Shown here piece by piece: positions 23,109 through 33,410 of a stretch of DNA of 64,000 bases. The notes below the pieces were generated by a model. It saw only the letters and a list, made by a program, of their open reading frames with translations. It did not search any database and was not told the origin of the DNA. The stretch comes from Globisporangium splendens. Lineage: Eukaryota > Oomycota > Peronosporomycetes > Pythiales > Pythiaceae. The stretch is taken from positions 248,001 through 312,000 of the forward strand of contig VFIW01000015.1 in the NCBI GenBank assembly GCA_006386115.1. Direction: 5' to 3'. Every line of letters begins with the position of its first letter. Position 1 is the stretch's first letter. The translations under genes and the position numbers were made by a program.

Positions 23109-24539
23109 ATGGCTTATCAGCAACAGCAGCTGGAGCGGATGCCGAATGCATCGCGTGGACATGATTCGAAAAGCAACCAGCGCATCGAAAGTCGTCGGCT
23201 CCACTATTACCAGTTGTTCTTGCATGAACCTCACGTTTTCCCCGAAAAAGACGACGACCACGTTTCCCCGATGCAAAAGCAAAATAGCTCTGAAGAAGGT
23301 CAAGAGGAGGAGGAGGAAGGATGTGCGGAAGAGGAGGACGGCGAGAGTGAAGAGCGAGATCAGCGAGATGTGACTGAGGTTGAAGACGAACCGCAGCAAA
23401 CTTTGGACACCCATGAGCTGCAATTGTGGTGTAACCAATTGCAGGATGACGTGGAAGTTCTCGCTGCCCACCTGGAGACGCAAACGCAGGAGCGCACAGT
23501 TATGAGTATTCTGTAAAACCAATTGCAGCAGGCGAACATGGAGATGGCGCGCGATTTACAGAGTCTTCGAATTGAAAACGACGCATTGCGACGTCAAAAT
23601 GCGGTGTTACAGCAGCAGCGCGACGAGTTCGAGCAGAAGGCACTGTTCGCCACGGAAATCCACGACGAACTGCTGCTAGCGCTTAACAAGCTCCAGCAGA
23701 TCGAAGAGCAGCTACAAAATAGCAATGGTCATCTGACTAGAGAGCGTGCGCAGGCACGCATATCTTTGGAGACGGCACAAAATCACTGCCGAAGACTTGA
23801 AGAAGAGCTCGCAGCCACACAAACCCAGTTGATACAGCTTCAGGACGAACGGAAGGCGCTCTAAGTCGCTCTTGCAGCCACCCACGTGAATAAAAACGAT
23901 AAAGAAGCAGAGAAGATTCGACTGCAAGAAGAAATGATCGACAGCTTGCGTGCGGATTTGCTACAGATGGAGTTCGAGTACAAGACTTTGGCTGTGGATC
24001 GAGAAGCACTCGCTGAGAAAGTGTCGACACTTTTGAGGAAGAACGTTGGGAGCGGTAGCGGCATGGATAGTGGTGCGTATGAGGTCATTCCTCTTGGGAA
24101 TACGACGGCAGCGGGTGCCAAGTCGCTGAGTAGTAAACAGCAGAAGCAACTTCAAAAAGCGCAGCAGTTGATCAGCAACCTGCAGCCAAAACGGAACATT
24201 CGACCAGTTCGAAACAACTATGAAAGCGAAAACGGAGGCTTTTCTGGCGTCATGGAGCTCCCGAACTTTGTCGGCGATCGCCAAGAATTGTTTGTGTTGA
24301 CATCGCTCTCGCCACCAGGTTCTACTACAAACAGCGGTGGCTCATCGACGTCGCTGGCGAGATCGGATACGAATATCGTAAGTGGCCGCCGTCGCTCGTC
24401 GGTCTCGGTCCTGGTTTCGAAGACCGTGTCCTCGGCCAAGAAAAGTTCTTCGTGCCAGGACCAAACAAGCTCGTGCTGCCTCAGTGAAAGGACCAGCCTT
24501 CAGAAAAACAACGAAAGAGAAAGCGCACTGTCGCGGTAA
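23109..24539 (+). pseudogene. coiled-coil gene interrupted by two in-frame TAA codons
   Basis: One reading frame carries continuous coding-like sequence over 1.4 kb: an acidic linker (EEGQEEEEEGCAEEEDGESE), then coiled coil (LQQANMEMARDLQSLRIEN; LNKLQQIEEQLQNSN), then a basic/Ser-rich tail. TAA codons at 23514-23516 and 23862-23864 break it, yet heptad-like sequence continues in the same frame on both sides. No GT-AG intron longer than about 25 nt could remove either one. Both sit where Gln (CAA) would fit. The tail also looks shifted after about 24440, where another frame is more basic (ARTKQARAASVKGP). A decaying gene is the simplest reading; sequencing error or readthrough are alternatives. 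Confidence 0.6.
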
Positions 24540-24821
24540 TACAAGTATACATTGGTTGCTGCTCTTCGTTGATAACTCTCTGTTGTGCACTGACTCGTCA
24601 ATCAAATGAACGTAGTAAGCTCATTGACAAAGAAGAAGCAAAGAAACAAAAAGATGCCGTGTATTGGTAGAAGCAGGTCTGGTCGCGTCGTAGCAAGTGG
24701 ACATTTGCTCAGGCGCTTCTATATCTACGTCTATTCTTTTTTCAACAAACCACAAGACTTGAGAAAGACAACTGACTGGAAGGTATATGCGCACATTGCA
24801 CAGATGCATGCTGCAGCCCAC

Positions 24822-25653
24822 TTAGTTGGCCAAAGACACCGGCTCCGCCACTGGTTCAGTCTCGGATTCCAGAGCTGCTGGAGCGTGTGCGTCCGAGTGG
24901 CTGATGTACGATAAATACGAGTTCCAGAAGAGCCCGACGACGTTCGAGAAGAGCACCTGCAGGCTGCCTGGCACGAAGCGGAAGTTGATGAGCTGGGCGG
25001 GCACCCAGACCCCCCAATTCGTCTTCACGGCCGACCACCAGTCCTTTTTGAGCTTCTCGGGCACTTTGTCGACATTACCCTCGAGTGTGAGCAGCACCGT
25101 GAAGAAGATCGGCAAAAAGGTCGGCGCAAACCCAAGCTGATCAAGCGCCAGCCGCTTCGCAATTGCCTACACATATTCATTATCAAATCCAGTCATTTAA
25201 TGCCAAGGATTTCGATCTCAAATGTGTGCAGGAAAAGCTACTTACCGCGTTTGTCGTACCTGGCACGACGCGGCCGAGGAATCCGTACCAGACGTGCAGA
25301 ATCGGCGAGATGAACACGCCGCCGAGGAACGTGAAGATCATGACGCGCTTGACGCTGAAGCGCGTGTCGGGCTCGAGAAACGCCTGGCAGTTGATGTCGC
25401 CGATGGCTGCGATCGCACTGCCTGTGACGATCTTCGTGCTCACCGGGTGGGTCTGCAGCAGCGTGTTGTATTTCGCCCACGCGCGCTTGAAGACGTTCTC
25501 ATTGGCGCTGCTCGACGAAGAGGTGGGCACCTTGCTGACAAACTGGCGGTGCTGGCTCGTGACGGTGCACCGCGCGGCAGTTGGCACCACGATGGAGCTG
25601 CGGCCAATGCTGGGGACAGCGCGCATGGAGAGCGCGCGCAGATGCAGCATCAT
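24822..25653 (-). CDS. Mpv17/PMP22-family organelle membrane protein
   Basis: Two exons (25653-25246, 25166-24822) give 250 aa. The N-terminal 40 residues are basic and Ser/Ala-rich without acidic residues, like a mitochondrial targeting sequence. The family core follows: WAKYNTLLQTHPVSTKIVTG, IGDINCQAFLE, FISPILHVWYGFLGR, then the signature WGVWVPAQLINFRFVP and FWNSYLSY, with four hydrophobic spans. Mpv17 and PMP22-type proteins form small channels in the mitochondrial inner membrane or peroxisome. The targeting region favours mitochondria here, but the family does not separate the two cleanly. Confidence 0.9.
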
Positions 25654-26545
25654 GGCGAGGCTTCAATGAGGTGTGAAGGGTGTATGAGGGACGGAGGGAA
25701 TCGCAGACTGATGCACATGCTCGCCGGATTCCTTGTCTCCTCCCATCTCCCCAAGACGCAGCACAAAAAATGGGAGCTATTCGAATAGAAGCCCCTGTTC
25801 TCGAATACAAGACCGCTGTGGCTGTTTTTTGTATGGCCACTGCGGATCGTGACGTTTCGAGTTGCAGCACTTTCCACAGTGGCTGCTGGATAATGAATGC
25901 GACGTGAGGATGGCAAAGCGCCTTCGCCCTCTTTTACGAGCGCGAAGGGCGAGGAACACGGCGGCGATCGGTGGGAACAGGCGCTGGATGATTGACGCTG
26001 CCGCTTAGGCTCACGGTTGCTTGTTCGCTTGGTGGCAGCCATGACGGTGCATTCGACAGCGAGAGCGACATGCCCATGCAATGCCGTTTCACACGTCGCA
26101 TGGAGGCTTGTGAGCTTCCGACGGTTGGTTGTGAATGTGTGGACTAAGAATGTGTGCGTCGGAGTGGAATCATGATTGCTGGCGTGGATAACAAGAGCGT
26201 GATGTGTGCCACGTGATAAAATGCGTGGACGCTGGTGTATCGGCAGTGGCGAAAATGCTCAAGTTGACTGACGCTTTGGACGAGGTACGTCAGTTTATAT
26301 TTGCCAACCAATGCGCCGTCTGTCATCCATTGTTGAACGCGAGCGCCCCTTATTGATGCGGCAGCTTGTTAATAGGCAGACGAGTTCCGAGTGCTCTGTG
26401 CGCCAGCCCAGCCAGCAATGCGAGTCGCATTCTTCGTCAACAACCATGCGATGGGTGTGTGCATGGTTCAAAGCAGCAGAGCTGTGGCGTTAAATCACAC
26501 GAGCGTGGGCGACGATCCAAGTCGAGCGCCATGGCGAGCACTCGG
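25654..26545. other. intergenic region, nothing recognised
   Basis: Nearly 0.9 kb between the Mpv17 gene and a decayed membrane-protein gene. A 143-codon minus-strand frame crosses the Mpv17 promoter (25650-26081), but its composition and position argue against coding. No repeats or RNA genes were seen. Confidence 0.4.
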
Positions 26546-27160
26546 TCGAGCGCATGTATCGTCTCAAGCACTACAGCGAGTCGACGTTGCTGTTCCGCTC
26601 ATGGATGATCCTGCTCATGACCCCGTTGCTATGCATCGCGACGTTCACGCTGCTGGACTGCGTTCCGCTGCAACCCCAAGAGCGAGCTTACAAAAGAGCC
26701 ATTGGTTCTGGCTGCGTGCGTTCGCGACGGCATGGGTCATCTATGTCGCGGTCATAGAGCAGCTTCGGTGTATTGCGAAGCGCCTGCCGACCACTACTGT
26801 CGAACTTTCAGTCGTGGCGACTGTGGTCGCCGCCTCCGCAGTGTTAATCGGCGTCGTGCAGGCGCACTACATAGGGTTCCCCGTTCCGTTTAGTCTTGTA
26901 CTTGGCACGCCAGGCTCTATCTCGGTGCTCGCAGCGTGCATTGCTGCGCGGTGGGGAAAGTATATACAACAGCATGTAGACGTGCAACGCGAACTGCGCC
27001 AGTACATCGTGCTCTTGCTCAAACAGTTCGCACTCGTGTGCACCTACTCAGTGTACACATACGAGTTCACGGCGCTTTCGTCATCGGCTTAGATCCCGTT
27101 TACGCTGCTGCTGCCGCTCTTGAAAATCTCAATCAAGCACTAGATCGGCCAGAGAATGTC
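26546..27160 (+). pseudogene. decayed multi-span membrane protein gene, copy 1
   Basis: Frames carry VERMYRLKHYSESTLLFRSW and MILLMTPLLCIATFTLLDC, then after a shift of one base near 26678 HWFWLRAFATAWVIYVAVIE and further hydrophobic spans to VCTYSVYTYEFTALSSSA. There the frame meets TAG, continues as IPFTLLLPLLKISIKH, meets a second TAG and continues as IGQRM before similarity ends. Copy 2 at 40.8-41.6 kb reads Q and W at these two stops, so they are CAG to TAG and TGG to TAG changes. The family is a multi-span membrane protein of unknown function. No working product is expected. Confidence 0.75.
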
Positions 27161-27286
27161 GCAGACCCAAGCAGTATCCAACAATGGTTCAACAGCATCA
27201 TGACTCAGACACCACATTTCAAATGAGTGAATCGTAATTTGGCGTATCTTCTTTCCAGACACTCGCGTCTCTTCGTGTGCATAGTG

Positions 27287-29172
27287 ATGCCTCTTCCAGC
27301 GGCGAAGGAGAAGGAATGGATGGTCCTCGTCGAGAAGCAGCAGCGAGAGATCGAAGAGCTACGATATGCGCTCGCTTCAGCGGCTGGGGATATGCCGCAT
27401 AGCATGAGCTCAAGGAGCTCCATAATGACGTCACAAGCTCCCCTGTCGTCGCCGTTGTCGGACGATGCGTTTGCCTTCCCACTCACCGACAAGGACGCGC
27501 TGCTGTCTATGGATCAGTACCAGAAAATGTGCGAGAAAATGCAGCGTGTGCGTCAAAAACTCACGAAGAGAGACGTGACGATCCGGAACGCGCGCGCACA
27601 GATCACCGCGACGCGAACTGAGATCGAACGCTATCGTCAGGAAAACGCGCAACTCCAGATACGCGTGCAACAGTCAGCGACGGATCTCGAGCGTGAAGTT
27701 GCTGTGAAGGACGAGGCTATCGAGAAAGCGGCGCATGCGCGGATACAGTGTGAAGCGCTGGGAGAGGATCTGGAGCTTTCTAAACAGGAAGCGCTCTCTC
27801 TAAGAACAGAGCTGCAAGTGCAGAAAGTCAAGCTCGTTGAGCTCGAAGGCTCTCGCGACAAACTTCAACTGGAAAACGCTGAGCTCCAAGTGCGCATCAT
27901 GCAACTGTCGGCTGGCAAAGACGAACGCAAGCAGACCACGCAAGAATCGGTTCCCATTGAGGAGAATACTGAGCTTCGCACACGAAACCTTGCTTTTAAG
28001 CACAGAGTAGCTGAGTTGGAGAGCGTGATTCAAGTGCAAACGTCTCACATAGAGAGGCAACAGCAAGCACTAACGGCGCTCGGAGCATCGAGAGCGCAAT
28101 TGGAACGCGATCTTCAGCACCAGCGTGACGAAAGCAAGGCTCACGCTGCACATTTGCTGCAAACGAACATTTCGCTGCAGCACCACCTGGACAATGTGTT
28201 GGCTCACGAGCAGATGCAAAAGCAGCGCGCAACTGAGAGCACAGAACGCAGCCACATGCTGGTGGAGGAACTTGAGCTCATGAGTCTGAGGGAAGCGCAC
28301 AGAAAGCTGCAACTGAAAAAGTACGAAGATGACTGCAGCGTGCTCTTCAACGCGTACAAGGAACTCAAGGCGAGTAGGAACATGGAGCTTTCACGACGCG
28401 ACTTGATCGCATCGCTGCGCGAGAGCAAAAAGAGAGTCCTCGTGCTCGAGGAGGCACTGGCGACGCTGGACACGGAGATCCAAAACATCAGCAAAGTGGT
28501 CACAGCCGCCCGTAGCCGGTGCGTGAGGGTGCTGTTTGAGGCTGAGTGTGCATGAACGACTAACAAGTACTGGGCTTTATATTGCGTGACCAGGGAGCAA
28601 TCTGTCGGGCGAGTGTTGCGAGAGTACAGCAAGCGCAATAAAGCACTCCAAGATGCTGTCGGCGCCACAAAGGAGCAGGTATGTACCAGGTGGTCAGTTC
28701 AACTGCATTGCACTGTTGACACGGAGTGCAGACTGCTCTGTTTCTCTCTGTTTGTGTGGTCAGCTTCGGATTGTGGTGGATCAAGTTCGCCAAAGCGAGA
28801 AGCGGAAAACCCAGGCAGTGACGGAAGTGTCGACCTTAAAACGCGACCTCGTGCTCGAGAAATGCCAACGCTCCAAGTACGTACTGTTCTTTTACTCAGT
28901 CAAATGCTCCTGCGACGGCATATCCGCATGCAATCTCCATTTTTGTAAGCAGTTTGCTCCGTCAATGCGATGCGCTCGAGAAATGCCTCGCGTTCTACCA
29001 CGCATCGACTTCGATGACCCGCGAGCGCGCGCACCAGCTGCACGTGGAAAACAGTGTGCTTCAAACCGCCGTGGAGCAGTTGTGCGCGTACTCGCATGAA
29101 CTCGTGACATCGCAGCAGCAGCTCAAGCACCTGGAGGTGACGGGGAAGTCCGAGCCGTGCGTATTTGGGTGA
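27287..29172 (+). CDS. unrecognised long coiled-coil protein
   Basis: Four exons (27287-28518, 28594-28678, 28764-28876, 28953-29172) give 549 aa, nearly all predicted coiled coil from residue 80 onward (LTKRDVTIRNARAQITATR; LELSKQEALSLRTELQVQK; LRQCDALEKCLAFY). There is a short Ser-rich N-terminal insert (HSMSSRSSIMTSQAPLSSPL). The ATG at 27287 opens MPLPAAKEKEW, directly followed by helix. No domain beyond coiled coil was recognised; such proteins in flagellate oomycetes often belong to centrosome or axoneme structures, but nothing here proves it. The last exon could extend through a further splice (CCGTGCGTA at 29156), so the C-terminus is less certain. Confidence 0.65.
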
Positions 29173-29573
29173 TGCAATAGTGTGCGAAGAGCAAGATCGT
29201 ACCACCACTTCGTATTGATGCCTTACGACTCAAAGCGAGCACAGCTGACACAAGTTGAAGTGTACCCATGTGGACTGAAAATGGCTACACTTAGTCCAGA
29301 ATCACATCTGCAGCAACGAACATTTATCGGATCAAAAACGACTGGGTCTCGGTCCTGGATCGCTGTGCACTTTCTACCAAACATTGGGATAATGTAAGCC
29401 GCAGCGCTGATTGGCGAAAATAGGATCGCTCGATTCGATTTGACCCACTTTTGTAATTTGATTCAGCGCGCGATGGAGCAAGACCTCAAGGAATTTTGGG
29501 GGAATCGGCATATGATCCTGTACGGTGCCATTCCAGCATCGACGATCGAGGGATCATGAGCGAGGCTGACCGC
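29173..29573. other. intergenic region, nothing recognised
   Basis: About 400 bp between the coiled-coil gene and the decayed recombinase element. No coding frame or repeat stands out. Confidence 0.4.
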
Positions 29574-30394
29574 CTAACCTACTGCCCGATTTTCAAGGAA
29601 GTCGACGGTCACATTCTCGCAACCATTTTGTGTCTCCATATTGATGGTGAACTTCTCATTACCGGAGAAAAGGCTAGTAAATGTGTGAAGCCCACCTTCC
29701 ACTTGATCACTCAGTGATTTCACTGAAGATTCAACCGAACGTATCGACGTCTGGAGAGAATCGTGGATGGCGTTAGCCTTGCCAGCAAGAAGCGACACTG
29801 CAGTCTCCAATATTTTCTCTGCCGAGTCTGGAACCAATTGAGTTCGATGCAGGAAATCCTCACGAAAGCTGCTGAACCAAATATCTCATTTTTCCAGATG
29901 GGATGCTGAAATGCTAATGCACTGCGCAGGCAAACTTGCGCGGTCTTGTGTCGAAGGAATGCTCCCAGCTCCACCCGCTCGTTTTGGTTGGTTTTCCCCT
30001 GTCGACGGACAAGTATGAGAGCTGTGCGTTCGCTGAAACCCTCTGTCTCCAAAGCCACAGTATGCAGATGAGGCAGTTCCATATTTCGCGCTGACTCCCC
30101 TCGCAGCAGCGCGCAGTGCGACAGCAAAACAGGCAAGCCAATTCCTCAAATAGACTCTGTGATTGTGTGGTGTAGTCCAAAGAAAGCTGCCAATTGCTCC
30201 AATTGCGTAACTGTAGTGTAGCCGTCAATCGATGTCCCAGACACCTGATCCACAAAATCTGCTCTCTTGGTCTCTTCTTCCATGCAGACAGCATTACACA
30301 AAAGCTGCTTTAGGACCGAGAAGCAGACTTCTCTCGAATTGCACAGAGGATGCATCAATTCTTTCTCGACGATCAATTTTGCTCCACTGATCAA
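29574..30394 (-). mobile_element. decayed tyrosine-recombinase (Crypton-like/Ndc10-domain) element, copy 1
   Basis: Successive minus-strand frames read like one protein split by frameshifts: SGTSIDGYTTVTQLEQLAAF, then TTQSQSLFEELACLFCCRTA, then RVELGAFLRHKTAQVC with ALAFQHPIWKNEIFG, and finally a helical tail with VESSVKSLSDQVEGGLHTFT. The GKTNQNERVELGAFLRHK block is the kind seen in the Ndc10/Crypton-type recombinase-like proteins that are repeated in oomycete genomes. At least three frame changes make it non-functional. No terminal repeats were recognised, as expected for Cryptons. Family assignment is from remembered motifs. Confidence 0.55.
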
Positions 30395-30692
30395 AAATTG
30401 CTATTGCTGGACAGTAATAATTGTCTCTGAAACGCTAAGTACGAATGGCCACGTCATCATTACAAGGTTCGCATTTTCAGAACTACCTAAAAAACCTCAC
30501 TTACAAGGTTAATCAGCTCGCCATCTTTTGACACTTGCTCTCCCTTTTCCCCTTTGAACCAGTGGTTTGCATGGCTGATTCGTTCGCTCGTCTCATTGGC
30601 CAAAACTCCATCTAAATGCGCTGATTGGCTGGCTCGCGAGTCCCTCCCCTTTGCAACACGCCCATTTCTGGTTTTTCTCGGCTGTTGCCAAA

Positions 30693-31826
30693 ATGAGCTC
30701 GTCCATCAGTCAGCATCTGCCGTCGTCCCCCGCACTCAAGAAGCCCAAGCTCTCTTCTAATTCCGCTAATACTATGACCCAGACGGTAGAGCACGCGCAC
30801 CTCACGCACGCCATCGTGGGCCTCGGCAACCCGCTGCTGGACATCTCGGCCGACGTGGACCACGCGTTCCTTGACAAGTACGCGCTCAAGCTCGACAACG
30901 CCATCCTGGCTGACGAAACGCACCTGCCGCTCTACGAGGAGATCACGACGGTGTACAAGCCTGTGTTTGTGGCCGGCGGCGCCACGCAGAACTCGATCCG
31001 CGTCGCGCAGTGGATGCTCAACAAGCACAACGCCAAGGCCACATCGTTCTTCGGCAGCGTCGGCAAGGACGAGCATGGCAAGATCCTCCGCGAGTGCGCC
31101 GAGCGCGATGGCGTCAACGCGCACTACCTCGAGAAGGAAGATGTCGCGACCGGCACCTGCGCCGTGTGCATCGTCGACACGGAACGCTCGATGGTCGCGA
31201 ACCTGTCGGCTGCGAACCACTTCCACCACGACCACTTGGAGTCGGACGTGAGCAAGGACCTGATCAGCAAGGGCAAGTACTTCTACTCGGCGGGCTTCCA
31301 CTTGACTGTGTCGCCACAGGCGGTCATGAAGCTCGCGGAACACGCGCACGAGAACAACAAGATTTTCATGTTGAACTTGGCGGCGCCGTTCATCGTGCAG
31401 TTCTTCAAGGATCCATTGATGGCTGCGATGCCATACGCGGACTTTGTGTTCGGTAACGAGAGCGAGGCCAAGGAGTTCGGTATCGCGCACGGCTGGGGCG
31501 AAGACATCAAGACCATCGCGCTGAAGACGGCGCAGTTGCCAAAGAACTCGGGCGCGCGCTCGCGCACCGTCGTGTTCACGCAAGGTGCAAACCCAACCAT
31601 CGCCGTATACCAGGGCGAAGTGTACGAGTTCGCCGTGCCAGCGCTCACGGCGTCGGAGATCATCGACACGAATGGCGCCGGTGACGCCTTTGTGGGCGGC
31701 TTCGTGTCGCGTCTGTCGCTTGGCAAGCCGCTCGAGGATTGCGTCACGGCCGGTCACTGGGCCGCCCAGGTCGTGCTGCGTCGCTCGGGCTGCACGTTCC
31801 CAGCCGAGTGCGAGTACACGGATTAG
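30693..31826 (+). CDS. adenosine kinase
   Basis: Intronless, 377 aa from the first ATG; a second ATG at 30774 (MTQTVEH) would give the compact 350-aa form typical of the family, so the N-terminal Ser-rich 27 residues may be an extension or UTR. PfkB-family features are VGLGNPLLDISADVD, the GGATQNSIRVAQW substrate motif, FFGSVGKDEHG, and the signature DTNGAGDAFVGGF with the catalytic base Asp331. It phosphorylates adenosine to AMP in the cytosol, recycling purines and keeping the methylation cycle moving by removing adenosine. Pronounced GC at third positions suggests high expression. A full-length antisense frame exists but is a by-product of this codon bias. Confidence 0.97.
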   Translation: MSSSISQHLPSSPALKKPKLSSNSANTMTQTVEHAHLTHAIVGLGNPLLDISADVDHAFLDKYALKLDNAILADETHLPLYEEITTVYKPVFVAGGATQNSIRVAQWMLNKHNAKATSFFGSVGKDEHGKILRECAERDGVNAHYLEKEDVATGTCAVCIVDTERSMVANLSAANHFHHDHLESDVSKDLISKGKYFYSAGFHLTVSPQAVMKLAEHAHENNKIFMLNLAAPFIVQFFKDPLMAAMPYADFVFGNESEAKEFGIAHGWGEDIKTIALKTAQLPKNSGARSRTVVFTQGANPTIAVYQGEVYEFAVPALTASEIIDTNGAGDAFVGGFVSRLSLGKPLEDCVTAGHWAAQVVLRRSGCTFPAECEYTD

Positions 31827-32250
31827 AAAGTCAGCGCGCATGCGGTCTGTTCACCTCCCATGTATGTCCCACTGCGAGGGACTAGTGCGAGTCCCATCCG
31901 CGTTCCTTTTTTGCTTCTTCGTTATGACACAATGTGGTTGCCCTACAGCGGTACCAGATAGAGAGACCCATTAGAATACAGCTACACGTTGAAAAATGAC
32001 AGTAAATGAATGAAAAGCGACGCGCGTTGGCGCCCGTTCACCCTCCTCACCACCATGTATTCCGTTTGCATGCCATTCGTATATTTACGGCACACATAGC
32101 TGAGCTTACCGGGTATGAATAGCTGCATTGTTTGCTGAAAATAGCACCCCAATGGCTACACTTTGAGCGTCAGAACGATGGCAGCACAAGCCCTTGTGAT
32201 GAACAGAGCAGCAGAATTTGAGGTGCCTTCAGACTGTTCTAGGCTCCTCG
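31827..32250. other. intergenic region between adenosine kinase and the CIMIP2-like gene
   Basis: 424 bp with the kinase 3' flank and the promoter of the next gene. Nothing specific was recognised. Confidence 0.4.
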
Positions 32251-33297
32251 ATGGCGTCCAAGACGACGGGGTACCAGGGCTTCCGCTCTATCGCGGTGCA
32301 GGAATGCCCGACGCTCAAAACCGGCGAGACGTACGCGTCGCGCTCGACCAAGTTCTCCAAGATGGACTCACGCATCATCACGCCACCCGAGACCAATCGC
32401 CTCGGCAAGTACGCGCACGAATCCATCGCGGCACAGAGCATCGGTGGCCGCGTGATGCCGAGCGACTACCACGTTCCAGACAAGCGCGGCGCCATGGCGC
32501 ATGAGAAGCTCCCGGCTACGAAACCGTTCATCGCCACGAGCACGTACCAGCACGATTTCGCGGCGTTCGACGACGAAATGCGCGCCGTCCTCGCGGTCCC
32601 ACTCGAGAGCTATGTACAGGCATTTGCCTCTATTGCAGACGGGGAAGATCATGGCGAGCAGCACACGATTGAGCTCTTCCAGGTGCCCCATGTGCTGAAG
32701 CGAGCACTGGGTGATGCTGCGACAGCGCGCGTGATCGAGATCTTCACAAGCTTCCTCGACCGCCAATGCGGCAGCGCGCGGGATCACCTCTCGTGGGACA
32801 TCTCTGAGCGTGCAGTAGCGCATGTGCGCGATCTCTTTGCGCACGAACTCGAGGCGTTCGCCAAGAACCTCAAGCGCACAGGTTTCTTCAGCGGCTTTGG
32901 ACCGCTCGTCAAAGTGATCCCGGCCACGACGCCCGCGAGCAGCTACACTTTGGACTACGGCGCGTACGGTGACCAGCCGCTCGATCGGCCGTACGTGCGC
33001 AAGTGCGGCATGGCGTCCACGACCGCAGACCTCACGCCCGGCACGACGCAGAACACGTACCAGATGCCCGGGCACGCGGGCTTCTTACCGCGCACGACAC
33101 ATAACCCGCATGCAGTGGCGCAGGCCGATGGCGCCGTGCTGCACTCCCCTCGCGGCGATCTGCGCCTGTATCATTCCGACAACCTGCCCGGGTACACGGG
33201 TCACAAGCCCGTCGACTGCGTGAACTTCTGTGGCGAGTGCCGCGCTGGCAGCGATCCACGCACGACAACAGGCGCTGGGTGCCATCCGCACACCTAA
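32251..33297 (+). CDS. CIMIP2/FAM166-like flagellar microtubule-associated protein (putative)
   Basis: Intronless, 348 aa from ATG 32251 (MASKTTGYQGFRSI). The C-terminal part has paired short motifs, MPGHAGFLPRTTHNPHAVAQ and LPGYTGHKPVDCVNF, that resemble the repeated P-G-Y-T-G-x-x-P motif of FAM166/CIMIP2 proteins, microtubule inner proteins of motile cilia. The middle (about 110-220) is helical and not recognised. If correct, it would stabilise axonemal doublets in zoospore flagella, fitting a flagellate oomycete. The match is motif-level only; an unrelated cytoskeletal protein remains possible. It converges on VPS33 with about 110 bp between the stops. Confidence 0.5.
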   Translation: MASKTTGYQGFRSIAVQECPTLKTGETYASRSTKFSKMDSRIITPPETNRLGKYAHESIAAQSIGGRVMPSDYHVPDKRGAMAHEKLPATKPFIATSTYQHDFAAFDDEMRAVLAVPLESYVQAFASIADGEDHGEQHTIELFQVPHVLKRALGDAATARVIEIFTSFLDRQCGSARDHLSWDISERAVAHVRDLFAHELEAFAKNLKRTGFFSGFGPLVKVIPATTPASSYTLDYGAYGDQPLDRPYVRKCGMASTTADLTPGTTQNTYQMPGHAGFLPRTTHNPHAVAQADGAVLHSPRGDLRLYHSDNLPGYTGHKPVDCVNFCGECRAGSDPRTTTGAGCHPHT

Positions 33298-33410
33298 CGC
33301 GACTGAAGTATACATTTTTGCACTCTAAGTTGCACTTTTCCGTCAACTTTTGTATCTTTTGAGATGTCTACTTAGTTGCCTTTCTCGATCGACCATCATT
33401 CTGCCACTGA

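Noticed and set aside
25650..26081. 143-codon minus-strand frame across the Mpv17 promoter
   Set aside because: Overlaps the Mpv17 start, with Ser/Pro/His-rich composition and no recognisable pattern.
30612..31841. 409-codon open frame antisense to adenosine kinase
   Set aside because: It exactly mirrors the adenosine kinase gene, is rich in Arg/Val/Leu/His, and is explained by strong third-position GC bias in the real gene.
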